DNA from: Mycolicibacterium sp. CR10
GTDB lineage: Bacteria > Actinomycetota > Actinomycetes > Mycobacteriales > Mycobacteriaceae
Length of the DNA: 64,000 bases
Direction of reading: 5' to 3'
NCBI RefSeq assembly: GCF_005222675.1
Contig: NZ_STGE01000017.1
Location: 109,546-173,545, forward strand
The notes below the pieces were generated by a model, which was not told where the DNA came from, made no database searches, and saw only the letters and a program-made list of their open reading frames with translations. Made by a program: the position numbers and the translations under genes. This document shows positions 25,134-34,416 of this stretch, one piece after another; positions within the stretch are counted from its first letter, which is position 1, and each line of letters opens with the position of its first letter.

Positions 25134-26774
25134 CTATGTCCCCGATCGGCGGAGGAACTGAAATCGCTTGCTGCGCTTCTGGTCTGCCAGCGCCGCGCGT
25201 GCCGCCTGCCAACCAGGAATGCCGCAGACGCCGCCGCCGGCGTGGGTGCCCGAGCTGCCGTTGTACAGCCCGGCGATCGGGGTGCGGTAGTCGGCGTACC
25301 CGGGGGCCGGCCTCATGTGGAAAAGCTGCTCGAGCGACAGCTCGCCGTGAAAGATGTTGCCGCCGATCAGTCCGTACTCCTGCTCCATCTCGTGGGGTCC
25401 GACGATGTCGCGATGCAGGATCGACGACTTGAATCCGGGAGCCACCTGGTCGTAGAGATCGATCAGGCGGTCGGCGTAGGCGTCCAACTCCTCGGTGTGC
25501 GGCGCGTCGGACCAGTCGGCGGGCACCCACTGGGTGAACAGCGACATGATATGTGTGCCATCGGGATTCAGCGTCTTATCCAGGGTCGTCGGGATGACGC
25601 CGTCGCTGAACGGCATCAGCGCAGGCCTGCCGACGCGGGCATCCTGGAACGCGGCCTCGATGTAGTCCATCGTGGGCGCCATCTCGACCGATCCGGTGTG
25701 GTGCTCGGCGAGACCGCTGCTCGGGTCTGCGGTGAAGTTGGGGAGCTCGCCGATCGCGAGGTTGATCTTGACGACGCCGCTTCGGGTCTTGAAGTGCTCG
25801 ATGTCGCTGACGAAGTCCCCGGGCAGCTCGTTGCGCGGAATGTGGTCCAGGAACGCGATCTTCGGATGCAGCGTGGTGACCACCAGCGGGGCGTGGATCT
25901 CCTCGCCATTGGCGAGAACCGCGCCACGCACCTCACCGCCGCGCACCAGCAGCCGGGAGACCTTCGCGTTGGTGCGGATCTCGGCACCGAAGCTGCGTGC
26001 CGACTTCGCGATGGCCTCCGACACGCCGCCCATGCCGCCCTCGGGATAGCCCCAGCTGCCGAGTTGCCCGTCACCGACGTCGCCGATCGAGTGGTGCGCC
26101 ATCACATAGGCGGTGCCGGGCTCGTAGGGTCCGGCCCAGGTGCCGATGACGCCGTTGACGGCGAGCGCGCCTTTGATCTGTGGTGATTCGAACCAGTCGT
26201 CGAGAAGGTCGGCGATGCTCATGGTCAGCAGCCGGGTGACGTCGCCCATCATGCGGGTGGTCATGCCACGCTGGCTCCACCCCAGCTTGGCCAGGTCCAG
26301 CAGATCCGACGGTCGGTGCGAGCCGATGTTGGGCGGCACCTGGGTGAGCAGGGGGCCCATCACGTCGGCGATGCCCTCCAGCCACTCGTTCCACTTGGGC
26401 CAGGCGTCGGCGTCCTTCTTGGAGAACTTCGCGAGTTGCTCGTGGGTGCGCGCCGGGTCGTCCTCGTAGATGGTGAGCGAGCCGCCCTCGGGAAACGCCT
26501 GGTAGTAGGGACCCATCGGGTGCACCTTGTAGCCGTGCCGCTCCAGGCTCAGGTCCCGCACGATCGTCGGCGGCATCAGGCTCATCACGTAGGACAGCCG
26601 GGTGACCCGCAGATGGGGCGCATCCTGCCACGGGGCCTCGGTGGTGGCCGCACCGCCGAGGGTGTTGCGGGATTCCAGCACCAGCGTGCGGGCGCCGGAG
26701 CGGGCCAGATAGGCCGCCGACACCAATCCGTTGTGACCCCCGCCGATCACAAGGGCGTCGTAGCTGTTTGACAT
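25134..26774 (-). CDS. phytoene-dehydrogenase-like FAD-dependent amine/carotenoid oxidoreductase
   Basis: A 546-residue flavoprotein beginning YDALVIGGGHNGLVSAAYLA (FAD-binding, residues about 4-23), with RTLVLE and GGAATTEA following. Its C-terminus has the FAD contact (GLYNGSSGTHAGGGVCGIPG). This is the CrtI-like group often called phytoene dehydrogenase-related proteins (PYROXD2-like), mostly of unknown substrate. Carotenoid synthesis is not suggested by any neighbour. The ATG at 26774 has GGAAGG six bases upstream. It is the first gene of a two-gene unit with the acyl-CoA synthetase, divergent from tetR across the operator copy at 26800. Confidence 0.82.
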   Translation of the reverse strand: MSNSYDALVIGGGHNGLVSAAYLARSGARTLVLESRNTLGGAATTEAPWQDAPHLRVTRLSYVMSLMPPTIVRDLSLERHGYKVHPMGPYYQAFPEGGSLTIYEDDPARTHEQLAKFSKKDADAWPKWNEWLEGIADVMGPLLTQVPPNIGSHRPSDLLDLAKLGWSQRGMTTRMMGDVTRLLTMSIADLLDDWFESPQIKGALAVNGVIGTWAGPYEPGTAYVMAHHSIGDVGDGQLGSWGYPEGGMGGVSEAIAKSARSFGAEIRTNAKVSRLLVRGGEVRGAVLANGEEIHAPLVVTTLHPKIAFLDHIPRNELPGDFVSDIEHFKTRSGVVKINLAIGELPNFTADPSSGLAEHHTGSVEMAPTMDYIEAAFQDARVGRPALMPFSDGVIPTTLDKTLNPDGTHIMSLFTQWVPADWSDAPHTEELDAYADRLIDLYDQVAPGFKSSILHRDIVGPHEMEQEYGLIGGNIFHGELSLEQLFHMRPAPGYADYRTPIAGLYNGSSGTHAGGGVCGIPGWQAARAALADQKRSKRFQFLRRSGT

Positions 26775-26799
26775 CGCTGACCTTCCGCCGTGAAGTCCT

Positions 26800-26815
26800 G
26801 ACTGACTGTTCAATC
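26800..26815. promoter_or_regulatory. TetR-type operator, copy 2
   Basis: GACTGA-CTGT-TCAATC matches the other copies with one arm mismatch. It lies between the divergent oxidase and tetR genes, so it would mediate autoregulation. A second small inverted repeat, CTAAC-CAAGT-GTTAG, follows directly at 26815-26829. Confidence 0.72.
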
Positions 26816-26873
26816 TAACCAAGTGTTAGGCTTCAGACAAGTGGCAGCGCGGCACGAAAGGGGATAGCGGAAT

Positions 26874-27515
26874 ATGGCCGAGCCCGCACCCGCGACCGAA
26901 CAGAACGAGGGTCGGCGCATCGAAATGCTCCGTGCCGCAGCAGAGCTGATCTGCGAGCGGGGTTTCGGGGACACCAGGATCGCGGACGTCGCCAAGCGTG
27001 CCGGCGTGAGTTCGGCGCTGATCATCTACTACTTCGGCACCCGCGACCGGCTCCTCGTCGATGCGCTGCGCTTCTCGGAAGAATCGTTCTACGAAGCCGC
27101 CGAGAAGATGCTGGCCGAGGTCCCGTCCCTTCGAGAGCGGCTCTCGCTGCTGATCCGGTGGACGTGTGTGCCCGAGCGAGACGGCGACATACCCGGGGCC
27201 TGGGGGCTGTGGTTCGACCTGTGGGCACAGGCTTTCCGGCACAACGAGATCAAAGCCGGCCGGGTGGAGCTCGACGCCCGGTGGCGCAAGATGATCGTCG
27301 AGGCGGTCCGCTCCGGAGACGACGAGGCCGAACTCGACACAGACGTGGACCCGCGGATGTTCGCGCTGGAGTTCGCGGCGCTGCTCGACGGTCTGTCCAT
27401 CCAGGTGGCGCTCGAAGATCCCGAGATCGACTCCGAGGTTGCCTATGACATCGCGATGCGGTTCGCCGAGCGCGAGCTCACCCTCGCGCCTGCCCCGAAG
27501 GCTAAGCGGGGCTGA
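26874..27515 (+). CDS. TetR-family transcriptional regulator, probable local repressor
   Basis: A 213-residue protein. The N-terminal HTH is readable as [20 protein letters not shown], then [20 protein letters not shown] (residues about 17-58). The C-terminal domain has the TetR_C/BetI-like flavour ([15 protein letters not shown]). Located in the centre of the 20-34 kb catabolic island and divergent from one of its operons, it is the natural candidate for binding the four GACTGA-n4-TCAGTC palindromes of the island. Effector unknown. Its 3' end overlaps the convergent ABC ATPase gene by 14 bases. Confidence 0.86.
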   Translation: MAEPAPATEQNEGRRIEMLRAAAELICERGFGDTRIADVAKRAGVSSALIIYYFGTRDRLLVDALRFSEESFYEAAEKMLAEVPSLRERLSLLIRWTCVPERDGDIPGAWGLWFDLWAQAFRHNEIKAGRVELDARWRKMIVEAVRSGDDEAELDTDVDPRMFALEFAALLDGLSIQVALEDPEIDSEVAYDIAMRFAERELTLAPAPKAKRG

Positions 27516-28665
27516 GGCTTGCGGGTTCGTCGGCAGCGTCGACGGCCGCAGTCACCGGTTGCGCAGCGCTGCGGTGCAATACCCGAACGGCGTCGTGACT
27601 GCACACGCAGTTGACCCTCTCCCCCGGAGCGTTTCCCACCGAATGCGGCCCCGACCGGTTAGGCACCTCGACGATCAGGTCCGCAGGCGCGCCGACCTCG
27701 ACGTGCACCTGCGTACAGTTGCCAAGGTAAACAACATGCTTGACCGTCCCACTGATCACGTTGTGGCCCTCGGCGATCGGATCGGCGGGCTCCTGGATGG
27801 TGATCCGTTCCGGCCGGATCACGATCGCAGCCGCCCCGAGGTCGGGCGCCGCCTGCCCGTCACCGACCGCCGCGACCAGCCGGGTGCCCAGCGAGGTACA
27901 GGCGGCTGACCCTGCGGCCGTCTCGAGGAGCTCGGCATCGAAGATGTTGGCAGCTCCCAGGAAGTCGGCGACGTATGTCGTCGCGGGGGCCGAGTAGATC
28001 TCCTGCGGCGGCCCCACCTGCTCGACGCGCCCCTCTGCGAGCACCGCGATCTGGTCGCTCATCGTGAGCGCCTCTTCCTGATCGTGGGTGACGTAGACGA
28101 ACGTGATGCCGATATCGCGCTGCAGCGCCCGCAATTCGAGCTGAAGTTGCTTGCGCAGCTTGGCATCCAACGCACCAAGGGGCTCGTCGAGCAGCAGCAC
28201 CTGCGGCCGCAGCACCAGAGCGCGGGCCAGCGCGACGCGTTGCTGCTGACCGCCCGACAGCTGTGCGGGCTTGCGCTTGGCGAAGGTCCCCATGCGCACC
28301 AGGTCCAGCGCCTCATCGACCCGGCGCGTGGTCTCCTCGCGGGATGCCTTCTGGTACTTCAGGCCGAACGCGACGTTCTCCCGGACAGTCATGAACGGGA
28401 ACAGGGCATACGTCTGGAACACGGTGTTCACCGGGCGCCGGTGCGGCGGGTCGCCGGCCACATCCCGACCGTCGAGCTCGATGCTGCCCGAGTCGGGTTT
28501 CTCGAACCCCGCGATCATCCGAAGCGTCGTCGTCTTGCCGCAACCCGAGGATCCCAGGAGCGAATAGAACTGTCCCGCAGGAATATCCAGGTCGATCCCA
28601 GCGACGGCGGGGTACCCGTCGAACGTCTTCACCAGCTGGTGCAGCCGGATGGCGCCGCCTGTCAC
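27502..28665 (-). CDS. ABC transporter ATP-binding protein, PotA/spermidine-putrescine type
   Basis: A 387-residue ATPase with Walker [10 protein letters not shown] (about residue 37), signature [15 protein letters not shown] (about 137), Walker [13 protein letters not shown], and a C-terminal TOBE region from about residue 280 (VIRPERITI). Length and sequence fit the CUT/MOI-type ATPases that serve polyamine, Fe or betaine-like importers. GTG 28665 lies 14 bases after the aminotransferase stop. The cognate binding protein and two permeases are on the other strand at 30168-33198, across the shared operator. Confidence 0.88.
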   Translation of the reverse strand: MTGGAIRLHQLVKTFDGYPAVAGIDLDIPAGQFYSLLGSSGCGKTTTLRMIAGFEKPDSGSIELDGRDVAGDPPHRRPVNTVFQTYALFPFMTVRENVAFGLKYQKASREETTRRVDEALDLVRMGTFAKRKPAQLSGGQQQRVALARALVLRPQVLLLDEPLGALDAKLRKQLQLELRALQRDIGITFVYVTHDQEEALTMSDQIAVLAEGRVEQVGPPQEIYSAPATTYVADFLGAANIFDAELLETAAGSAACTSLGTRLVAAVGDGQAAPDLGAAAIVIRPERITIQEPADPIAEGHNVISGTVKHVVYLGNCTQVHVEVGAPADLIVEVPNRSGPHSVGNAPGERVNCVCSHDAVRVLHRSAAQPVTAAVDAADEPASLSPA

Positions 28666-28678
28666 GGCACCGGCGCGT

Positions 28679-30076
28679 TCAGGATGACACCGCCTGCGCG
28701 AACCGGGCGAAGTTCCGCGCGAACCTGTCGACATCGGCGGGACTGTGTTGGACGGACAACAGCCATTGCTCCACCTTGCCCCATGGTGGGAGGAAGACGC
28801 CACCGTTGTGCTGAATCAGCCAGTGCAGATGGCCCAGCCGGGCGTCGACCTCCAGGAAATCCCGGAACTCCCGCACCCGCTCCCGGCGGAACGTCACGCA
28901 CCCCTTGGCTCCCACGGTCACCACATGCCAATCGAACCCGTGCTCGGCGATCACGGCCTGCAGCGACTCGCGCAGGCGCACCGACAGCATGTCGAGGTGC
29001 GCGTAGTTGTCCTCGGTGAGCACCTCCGACAACGTCGCCCTGGTCGCGGCCATGGCCAGCGGGTTGCCGTTGAATGTGCCGACCTGTTCGTAACGGCCGT
29101 CCGCGATCGCCGACATCACGGTATTGGTGCCGCCGATCGCGGCCACAGCGATTCCGCCGCCGAGTGCCTTTGCCAGACAGACCATGTCGGGCACCACACC
29201 GGTACGCCCGGTGATCCCGCCCGGGCCGGTGGTGAAACCGGTCTTCACCTCGTCGTAGATCAGCAGCGCGTCGTCAGCGTGGACCAGCTCCCGGATGCTC
29301 GACAGATAACCGTCGTCGGGCGGGATGATGCCGGCGTTCATCATCACCGGTTCGAGGATCATCGCCGCGACCCGGCCGCGGTGCTCGGCCAGTGCCCGGG
29401 CGACGGCCGCGACGTCGTTGAAGGGCACCACCACCACCAGATCGCGGATCGCGCTGGGGATTCCGGTGTTGCCGGGCACCGGCGTCGGATGATCGCGGGG
29501 CCCGACCTCGTCAGCGTCGGGCAGCACCGAAACCTGCACCGAATCGTGGTGGCCGTGATAACAGCCCTCGACCTTGATGATGAGATCGCGCCCGGTCAGC
29601 GCGCGAGCAAGATGAACGGCGTCCATGGTGGCCTCGGTGCCGGAGTTCGCGAACCGCCACAGGGGCAGGTCGAACCGGCGGGCGAGCTCGCCCGCGATCC
29701 AGATCGCATCCTCGGTCGGCTGCGCGAAATGGGTACCACGCCGGACCCGGCCCTCGACGGCCGCCACGATGGCCGGATGGGCATGCCCGGCAATCGAGGC
29801 ACCGTAACCGCCGTGCATGTCGACGTACTCGTTGCCATCGACGTCGTACACCTTCGATCCGCTGCCGTGACTCATCCAGACGGCCTGCGGCTCGGCGATC
29901 TGCCAGTTCGACGTCGCGCCGCCCGCGAGGTGCTCACCCGCCACCGCGATCAGCTCGGTGCTGCGCGGCTGGCGCTGCAGGAAGATCTTCTCCTGTTCGG
30001 CGATCAGCTGGTCGATGCCAGCTAACTCGCCCAAGCTCTGGCTGGCCACTGGGCTTTCCGTCACCGACGAAGCCAC
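28679..30076 (-). CDS. class III aminotransferase (glutamate-1-semialdehyde aminomutase-like)
   Basis: A 465-residue PLP enzyme. The cofactor features are [17 protein letters not shown] (phosphate binding, about residue 147), [16 protein letters not shown] with the Asp, and [17 protein letters not shown] with the Schiff-base lysine (about residue 308). The family contains glutamate-1-semialdehyde aminomutases and omega-transaminases. Next to a polyamine-type transporter and outside any haem cluster, an omega-aminotransferase role is more likely than haem synthesis (inference). GTG 30076 has GGAGG seven bases upstream; the longer frame back to 30142 would run through the operator. It is cotranscribed with the ABC ATPase gene. 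Confidence 0.85.
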   Translation of the reverse strand: MASSVTESPVASQSLGELAGIDQLIAEQEKIFLQRQPRSTELIAVAGEHLAGGATSNWQIAEPQAVWMSHGSGSKVYDVDGNEYVDMHGGYGASIAGHAHPAIVAAVEGRVRRGTHFAQPTEDAIWIAGELARRFDLPLWRFANSGTEATMDAVHLARALTGRDLIIKVEGCYHGHHDSVQVSVLPDADEVGPRDHPTPVPGNTGIPSAIRDLVVVVPFNDVAAVARALAEHRGRVAAMILEPVMMNAGIIPPDDGYLSSIRELVHADDALLIYDEVKTGFTTGPGGITGRTGVVPDMVCLAKALGGGIAVAAIGGTNTVMSAIADGRYEQVGTFNGNPLAMAATRATLSEVLTEDNYAHLDMLSVRLRESLQAVIAEHGFDWHVVTVGAKGCVTFRRERVREFRDFLEVDARLGHLHWLIQHNGGVFLPPWGKVEQWLLSVQHSPADVDRFARNFARFAQAVSS

Positions 30077-30101
30077 GGTGAAACCTCCGCTCGTATCGGT
30101 T

Positions 30102-30117
30102 GACTGAGTGTTCAGTC
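30102..30117. promoter_or_regulatory. TetR-type operator, copy 3
   Basis: GACTGA-GTGT-TCAGTC, a 6+4+6 inverted repeat with perfect arms, in the 91 bases between the divergent aminotransferase and binding-protein genes. As in copy 1 it is followed by CTATG, so part of the flank is also conserved. Confidence 0.75.
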
Positions 30118-30167
30118 TATGCGAGAGTCCTACCAGCGACAAGACATGAAATCAACGGGGAGGCCCG

Positions 30168-31394
30168 ATGCCAGAGCCCACTACCCGGCGGCAGTTCCTG
30201 ACGCGCGCAGCGATTCTCGCTGCCGGCGCGCCGACGCTCGGGGCCTTTCTCGCTGCCTGCGGCAAGTCCGGACCGTCGTCCTCGACGCCGAGTCTGACGC
30301 TCGCCGCCCCGGACAATCCGGTCACGTGGGACATCGCCGAGGACAACAAGCCGATCGCCGACGGGCTCGCGCCGGAGAAGGGCACCCTCAAGCTCTACAG
30401 CTACGCCGACTACGTCAGCCCCGACGCGGTGAAGTCGTTCGAGGACAAATACGGTGTCACCGTTGAGATCTCGACGTTCAACGACGGCGGCGAGGCGCTG
30501 ACCAAGCTGCGCAGTGGCGTGGACTTCGACATCTACAACGCCAACTACACCGAGATCAGCCGACTGGTCAACGGCGGTCTGGTACGTCCGCTGAACCACT
30601 CCTACATCGACAACATCAAGAACGTGTGGCCCAACTTCACCAACCCCTGGTACGACCAGGAGTGGCGCTACACCGTGCCGTACACGATCTACACCACGGG
30701 CATCGGCTGGCGCAACGATCAGGTGCCCGAGGACATCGGGGCGCTCGGGAACCCCTATGACGCGTTCTGGGACCCGAAGTACAAGGGCAAGACCGCGGTG
30801 CTCGACGACTGGCACACCACCATGGCCATGGTGCTGCTGCGCAACGGCATCACCGACGTCAACACGTCCTCGGAGGCCGACCTCGCGATGGTGGGCGAGC
30901 AACTCAAGGCCCTGGTCGACGCCACCTCCCCGAAGGTGACGATCACCGCCTACAACGACCTGCCCGCCGGACAACTCGGGCTCGCACAGATGTGGTCGGG
31001 TGACATCATCAACGCCCAGGCCTACCTTCCCGAAGGCACCGGCCCGGAAGTGCTCCGCTACTGGTTCCCGTCCGACGGCAAGGGCATGGTCGACAACGAC
31101 ATGCTCGTGACGCTCAAGGGCGGCAAGAACCCGGTGCTCGCCCACCTGTTCCTGAACCACATGCTCGACTCCGAGGTCGCGATGCAGAACTTCTCGGCGA
31201 TCGGGTACCAACCACCGCAGAACTCGATCAATCCGGACTCCCTGATCTCGGACGGCTTCATCCCGGAGAACCTGTCCGCGGCGATCGTCCGACCCGAGTG
31301 GTTCGACGCCGGCTACCGGGTCCTGGAACTCGACCCCACCAACGACGCTGCGTGGCAGAACGTCTGGCGCACGTTCAAGGCCGGCGGGTCCTAG
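30168..31394 (+). CDS. Tat-exported lipoprotein substrate-binding protein of a PotD-like ABC transporter
   Basis: A 408-residue extracellular solute-binding protein. The N-terminus has a twin-arginine motif (TTRRQFLTRAA) and a lipobox ending LAAC at residue 34, so it should be exported folded and lipid-anchored. The mature part shows PotD-type features: GTLKLYSYADYVSPDAVKSF, VEISTFNDGGEALTKL and GIGWRNDQVPEDI. PotD-like proteins bind spermidine, putrescine or related cationic amines. It is the first gene of the plus-strand operon with two permease genes and lies behind operator copy 3. Confidence 0.88.
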   Translation: MPEPTTRRQFLTRAAILAAGAPTLGAFLAACGKSGPSSSTPSLTLAAPDNPVTWDIAEDNKPIADGLAPEKGTLKLYSYADYVSPDAVKSFEDKYGVTVEISTFNDGGEALTKLRSGVDFDIYNANYTEISRLVNGGLVRPLNHSYIDNIKNVWPNFTNPWYDQEWRYTVPYTIYTTGIGWRNDQVPEDIGALGNPYDAFWDPKYKGKTAVLDDWHTTMAMVLLRNGITDVNTSSEADLAMVGEQLKALVDATSPKVTITAYNDLPAGQLGLAQMWSGDIINAQAYLPEGTGPEVLRYWFPSDGKGMVDNDMLVTLKGGKNPVLAHLFLNHMLDSEVAMQNFSAIGYQPPQNSINPDSLISDGFIPENLSAAIVRPEWFDAGYRVLELDPTNDAAWQNVWRTFKAGGS

Positions 31395-31402
31395 GGTCAT
31401 TC

Positions 31403-32308
31403 GTGTCGGCCAACCACGACCGGACTCGCGGGATATGGCCCGCACTCGCCGCGCCCGGCGTGATCTGGCTGCTGCTGTTCTTCGTCGCCCCGATGTATGT
31501 GGTGCTGTGCATCGTGTTCGGCGGGCTGGACCCGATCTTCCGCACAGCCGTGCCGGTGTGGAATCCATTGCAGTGGAACCCCGCCCAGTTCACGTACGTC
31601 CTGAGCCGCATCGTCGGATCCGACGGCGTGTTCGGCCCCGCACTGCTGCGGACGGCGGTATTCGTTCTGGCCGCCAGTGCGCTGTGCCTGCTGATCGCGT
31701 TCCCCGTCGCCTACTACGTGGCGCGGCTGTCGGGTAAGCGCAAGGGTCTGCTGCTGGCCCTGCTGATCGCGCCGTTCTGGATCAGCTACATGATGCGGAT
31801 GTTCGCGTGGGTCAACCTTTTACAGGATGACGGACTGGTCAACAGGGTGCTGAGCCTGGGCGGTCTGTTCACCCCGAACGTCAACTGGCTCACCGGCCAG
31901 CCCGTCGTCGTGATCCTCGGGCTGGTCTATGGCTATGTGCCGTACATGATCCTGCCGCTGTACGCGGGATTGGATCGGCTGTCGCAGTCCGCGCTGGAGG
32001 CGTCCCGCGACCTGGGTGCCAACCGGCTGTCGTCGTTCTGGCGGGTGACGTTGCCGCTGAGTCGCCCCACCATCGTCGCCGCGCTGCTGCTGACCTGCCT
32101 GCCCATGCTGGGCGACTACTTCACCAGCGACATGCTCTCGGCATCGCCGAAGACATCGATGGTGGGCAATCTGATCAACGACAGCGTGCTCACCCCCGGG
32201 CAGACGGGGCAGGCCGGGGCGTTCGTCATGCTGGTGTTCCTGGTCGCGCTGCTGCCGATGCTGTACTACATCCGGGTCACCGGGCGCCGGGACGACGTGG
32301 CGTCGTGA
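31403..32308 (+). CDS. ABC transporter permease, PotB-like
   Basis: A 301-residue permease with about six helices. The EAA loop that contacts the ATPase reads SALEASRDLGANRLSSFWRV (about residues 195-214), and the FWISYMMRMFAWVNLLQ segment is typical of PotB/CUT-type subunits. GTG 31403 is eight bases after the binding-protein stop. It overlaps the next permease gene by four bases (GTGA). Confidence 0.88.
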   Translation: MSANHDRTRGIWPALAAPGVIWLLLFFVAPMYVVLCIVFGGLDPIFRTAVPVWNPLQWNPAQFTYVLSRIVGSDGVFGPALLRTAVFVLAASALCLLIAFPVAYYVARLSGKRKGLLLALLIAPFWISYMMRMFAWVNLLQDDGLVNRVLSLGGLFTPNVNWLTGQPVVVILGLVYGYVPYMILPLYAGLDRLSQSALEASRDLGANRLSSFWRVTLPLSRPTIVAALLLTCLPMLGDYFTSDMLSASPKTSMVGNLINDSVLTPGQTGQAGAFVMLVFLVALLPMLYYIRVTGRRDDVAS

Positions 32309-33198
32309 GGGTCCCCGTGAGAAGCCCCCTGGCGTGGTGGAACGATCCGTGGCGGCCACCGCGAGTCCTGATCGCCGTCACCGGTGGATACCTGCTGTGG
32401 TCGCTGCTTCCGGTGCTGGTCGCGGTGTTGTACTCGTTCAACGACGGCCGGTCCCGGACGGTGTGGCAGGGCTTCTCGTTCCGGTGGTACTGGGGCGATC
32501 AGACGCTGTCGGTATGGCACGACGCGAGCCTGCACAACGCGCTGCTGCAGACGCTGAAGCTCGGCGTGGTCACCACCCTCATCACGGTGCCGCTCGGGGT
32601 GTTGTTCGCGCTCGGCATCGACCGGTGGCGTGGCAGGCTGCCGTCGGGCGCGAACTTCCTGATGCTGTTGGCCTTCGTGCTGCCCGAGGTGCTGCTGGCG
32701 GTGTCGCTGCTGTTCGTGATCACCACCGTCGCGCTGCCGATCGAACTCGGGACCACCGCACAGGTGATCGGTCTGGTGACGTTCCAGGTGTCCTATCCCG
32801 CGGTGCTGGTGCGCGCCAGGCTGGCCACCATCGGCCCCCAATATGAGGAAGCCGCAATGGATCTGGGGGCTTCGCCGCTCGGGGCGCTGCGTCGGGTCAT
32901 CATGCCGATGCTGATGCCCGCGATCTTCGCCAGCACGGTCCTGGTGTTCGCCGACGTCATCGACGACTTCGTCATGGTGCGGTATCTGTCCGGCGGCGCG
33001 TCGTCGGAGCCGGTGTCGGTGAAGATCTACAACACCGCGCGCGGCGCGCCCACGCCTGCGCTGAATGCGCTCGCCACCCTGCTGCTGCTGACCGCACTCG
33101 CCGCCGTCACGATCGGCTATCTGTTGTTCCGCCGGATGACCCGCAACGACGACACCACCGCCGACCGCGGCATCGGCGCCTTCGCCGGGGAGATGTAA
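32305..33198 (+). CDS. ABC transporter permease, PotC-like
   Basis: A 297-residue second permease with about six helices. Its EAA loop is YEEAAMDLGASPLGALRRV (about residues 181-199). VLADVIDDFVMVRYLSG-like sequence near 215-230 matches PotC-type subunits. Translation is coupled to the PotB-like gene by a 4-base overlap; a GTG twelve bases further in is an alternative start. Together with the binding protein and ATPase it completes an importer. Confidence 0.87.
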   Translation: MRVPVRSPLAWWNDPWRPPRVLIAVTGGYLLWSLLPVLVAVLYSFNDGRSRTVWQGFSFRWYWGDQTLSVWHDASLHNALLQTLKLGVVTTLITVPLGVLFALGIDRWRGRLPSGANFLMLLAFVLPEVLLAVSLLFVITTVALPIELGTTAQVIGLVTFQVSYPAVLVRARLATIGPQYEEAAMDLGASPLGALRRVIMPMLMPAIFASTVLVFADVIDDFVMVRYLSGGASSEPVSVKIYNTARGAPTPALNALATLLLLTALAAVTIGYLLFRRMTRNDDTTADRGIGAFAGEM

Positions 33199-33240
33199 GC
33201 CCTCATAGCGGTAGACCAGACCAGCGCCCGGGACTAAACT

Positions 33241-33256
33241 GACTGTATGTTCAAAC
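33241..33256. promoter_or_regulatory. degenerate TetR-type operator, copy 4
   Basis: GACTG-TATGT-TCAAAC keeps GACTG and GTTCA at the same spacing as the other copies but has mismatches at the centre and in the right arm. It overlaps the ATG of the Rieske oxygenase gene at 33247. Functionality is less certain than for copies 1-3. Confidence 0.45.
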
Positions 33257-34416
33257 AGCACACCCCGGCACCGGTGCCCGCCGACGGTCTCGCCGCGGCG
33301 CTGGCCCCGTTCGGTCGGTCGCGGATGCTGCCGCGGGAGGCGTACGTGGATCCGGCGGTGTTCGAATGGGAGCAGCGCCACATCTTCTCCGGCTGGACCT
33401 GCGTCGGTCATGCGGACGACCTCGCCACGGTGGGCGCCCAGAAGGCGATCGGCAGCGGCCCGAACGGGATCCTGTTGGTCCGCGGCGATGACGGGATTCG
33501 AGCGTTCGCGAACACCTGCAAGCATCGCGGACACGAACTGCTGGCGTGCAACTCGGCCACCAAGGGTCGATCCATCGTGTGCCCGTACCACTCCTGGTCC
33601 TATCGGCTGGACGGCACGCTGCGCAACGCGCCCGGTTTCGCCGATGTCGAAGGATTCGACGCGGGCGAGTTCGGGCTCACCGAGCTGCGGCTGGTCAACT
33701 GGCACGGCTGGCTGTTCGTCGACCCCAGCGGCGAGGATGTCGAATTCGCCCAGCACGTCTCGGGTTTGGAGGACATCGTCGGGCCGTACCGGCCCGAGGA
33801 CCTCAGGGTCGTCACGCGGCACTCCTACGAGCTCGCCACCAACTGGAAGGTGATCGCCGAGAACTACCAGGAGTGCTACCACTGCTCCACCATCCACCCG
33901 GAGCTGTCCCGGATCAGCCCGCCCACCAGCGGCGAGAACATCGAACTGCAGGGCTCATGGATGGGCGGCTGGATGTCGATCATCGACGAAGCCGAGACGA
34001 TGTCACTGTCCGGCAAGAGCGGCGGGGTGGCGATCCAGGGCCTGTCCGAGCGTGAGCTCCGGTCCGTCATGTATCTGGTCGGCTATCCGAACCTGTTGGT
34101 CAGTCTGCATCCCGACTACGTGATGACGCATCTGATGACCCCGCTGGCGGCCGACCGCACCCATGTCGAGTGTTCCTGGGCGTTCCCGAAAGATGTTGCC
34201 GCCAAGCCTGATTTCGATCCGTCCTACGCCGTGGACTTCTGGGATCTCACCAACCGTCAGGACTGGGCGGCGTGCGAATCGGTTCAGCGTGGCCTGTCCT
34301 CACCGCATGCCCGCCCCGGCCCACTGGCGCCCGACGAGGACGGCGTCTACCAGTTCGTCACGCGCGTCGCTAAGGCGTACGCCGGTGCCGCTGGTCCCGC
34401 GCAGGCACCCCGTTGA
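33247..34416 (+). CDS. Rieske non-haem iron oxygenase, alpha subunit (GbcA/choline-monooxygenase-like)
   Basis: A 389-residue ring-hydroxylating-type oxygenase. The Rieske [2Fe-2S] ligands are C-K-H in NTCKHRGHELL (about residue 88) and C-P-Y-H in VCPYHSWSY (about 108). The mononuclear iron site is ENYQECYHCSTIHPEL (about residues 207-222) with Glu, His and His. This spacing resembles the quaternary-amine demethylating branch (GbcA, choline monooxygenase) more than classical aromatic dioxygenases, which would fit a polyamine or betaine-type transporter and a DAO oxidase nearby. No ferredoxin or reductase gene is present in the window, so electrons must come from a remote partner. It ends in a 47-base overlap with the convergent peptidase gene. 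Confidence 0.85.
   Translation: MFKQHTPAPVPADGLAAALAPFGRSRMLPREAYVDPAVFEWEQRHIFSGWTCVGHADDLATVGAQKAIGSGPNGILLVRGDDGIRAFANTCKHRGHELLACNSATKGRSIVCPYHSWSYRLDGTLRNAPGFADVEGFDAGEFGLTELRLVNWHGWLFVDPSGEDVEFAQHVSGLEDIVGPYRPEDLRVVTRHSYELATNWKVIAENYQECYHCSTIHPELSRISPPTSGENIELQGSWMGGWMSIIDEAETMSLSGKSGGVAIQGLSERELRSVMYLVGYPNLLVSLHPDYVMTHLMTPLAADRTHVECSWAFPKDVAAKPDFDPSYAVDFWDLTNRQDWAACESVQRGLSSPHARPGPLAPDEDGVYQFVTRVAKAYAGAAGPAQAPR

Noticed and set aside
25129..25530. Longer 5' extension of the NDP-forming acyl-CoA synthetase gene
   Set aside because: It would overlap the oxidase gene by 400 bases with no family homology. GTG 25128 gives the usual N-terminus.
25134..26774. Carotenoid biosynthesis gene (crtI)
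   Set aside because: No phytoene synthase or cyclase nearby; similarity is to the generic phytoene-dehydrogenase-related group.
28679..30142. Glutamate-1-semialdehyde aminomutase in haem synthesis (hemL)
   Set aside because: No haem gene is nearby, the gene sits in an amine-type regulon with a PotD-like transporter, and the family includes omega-transaminases.
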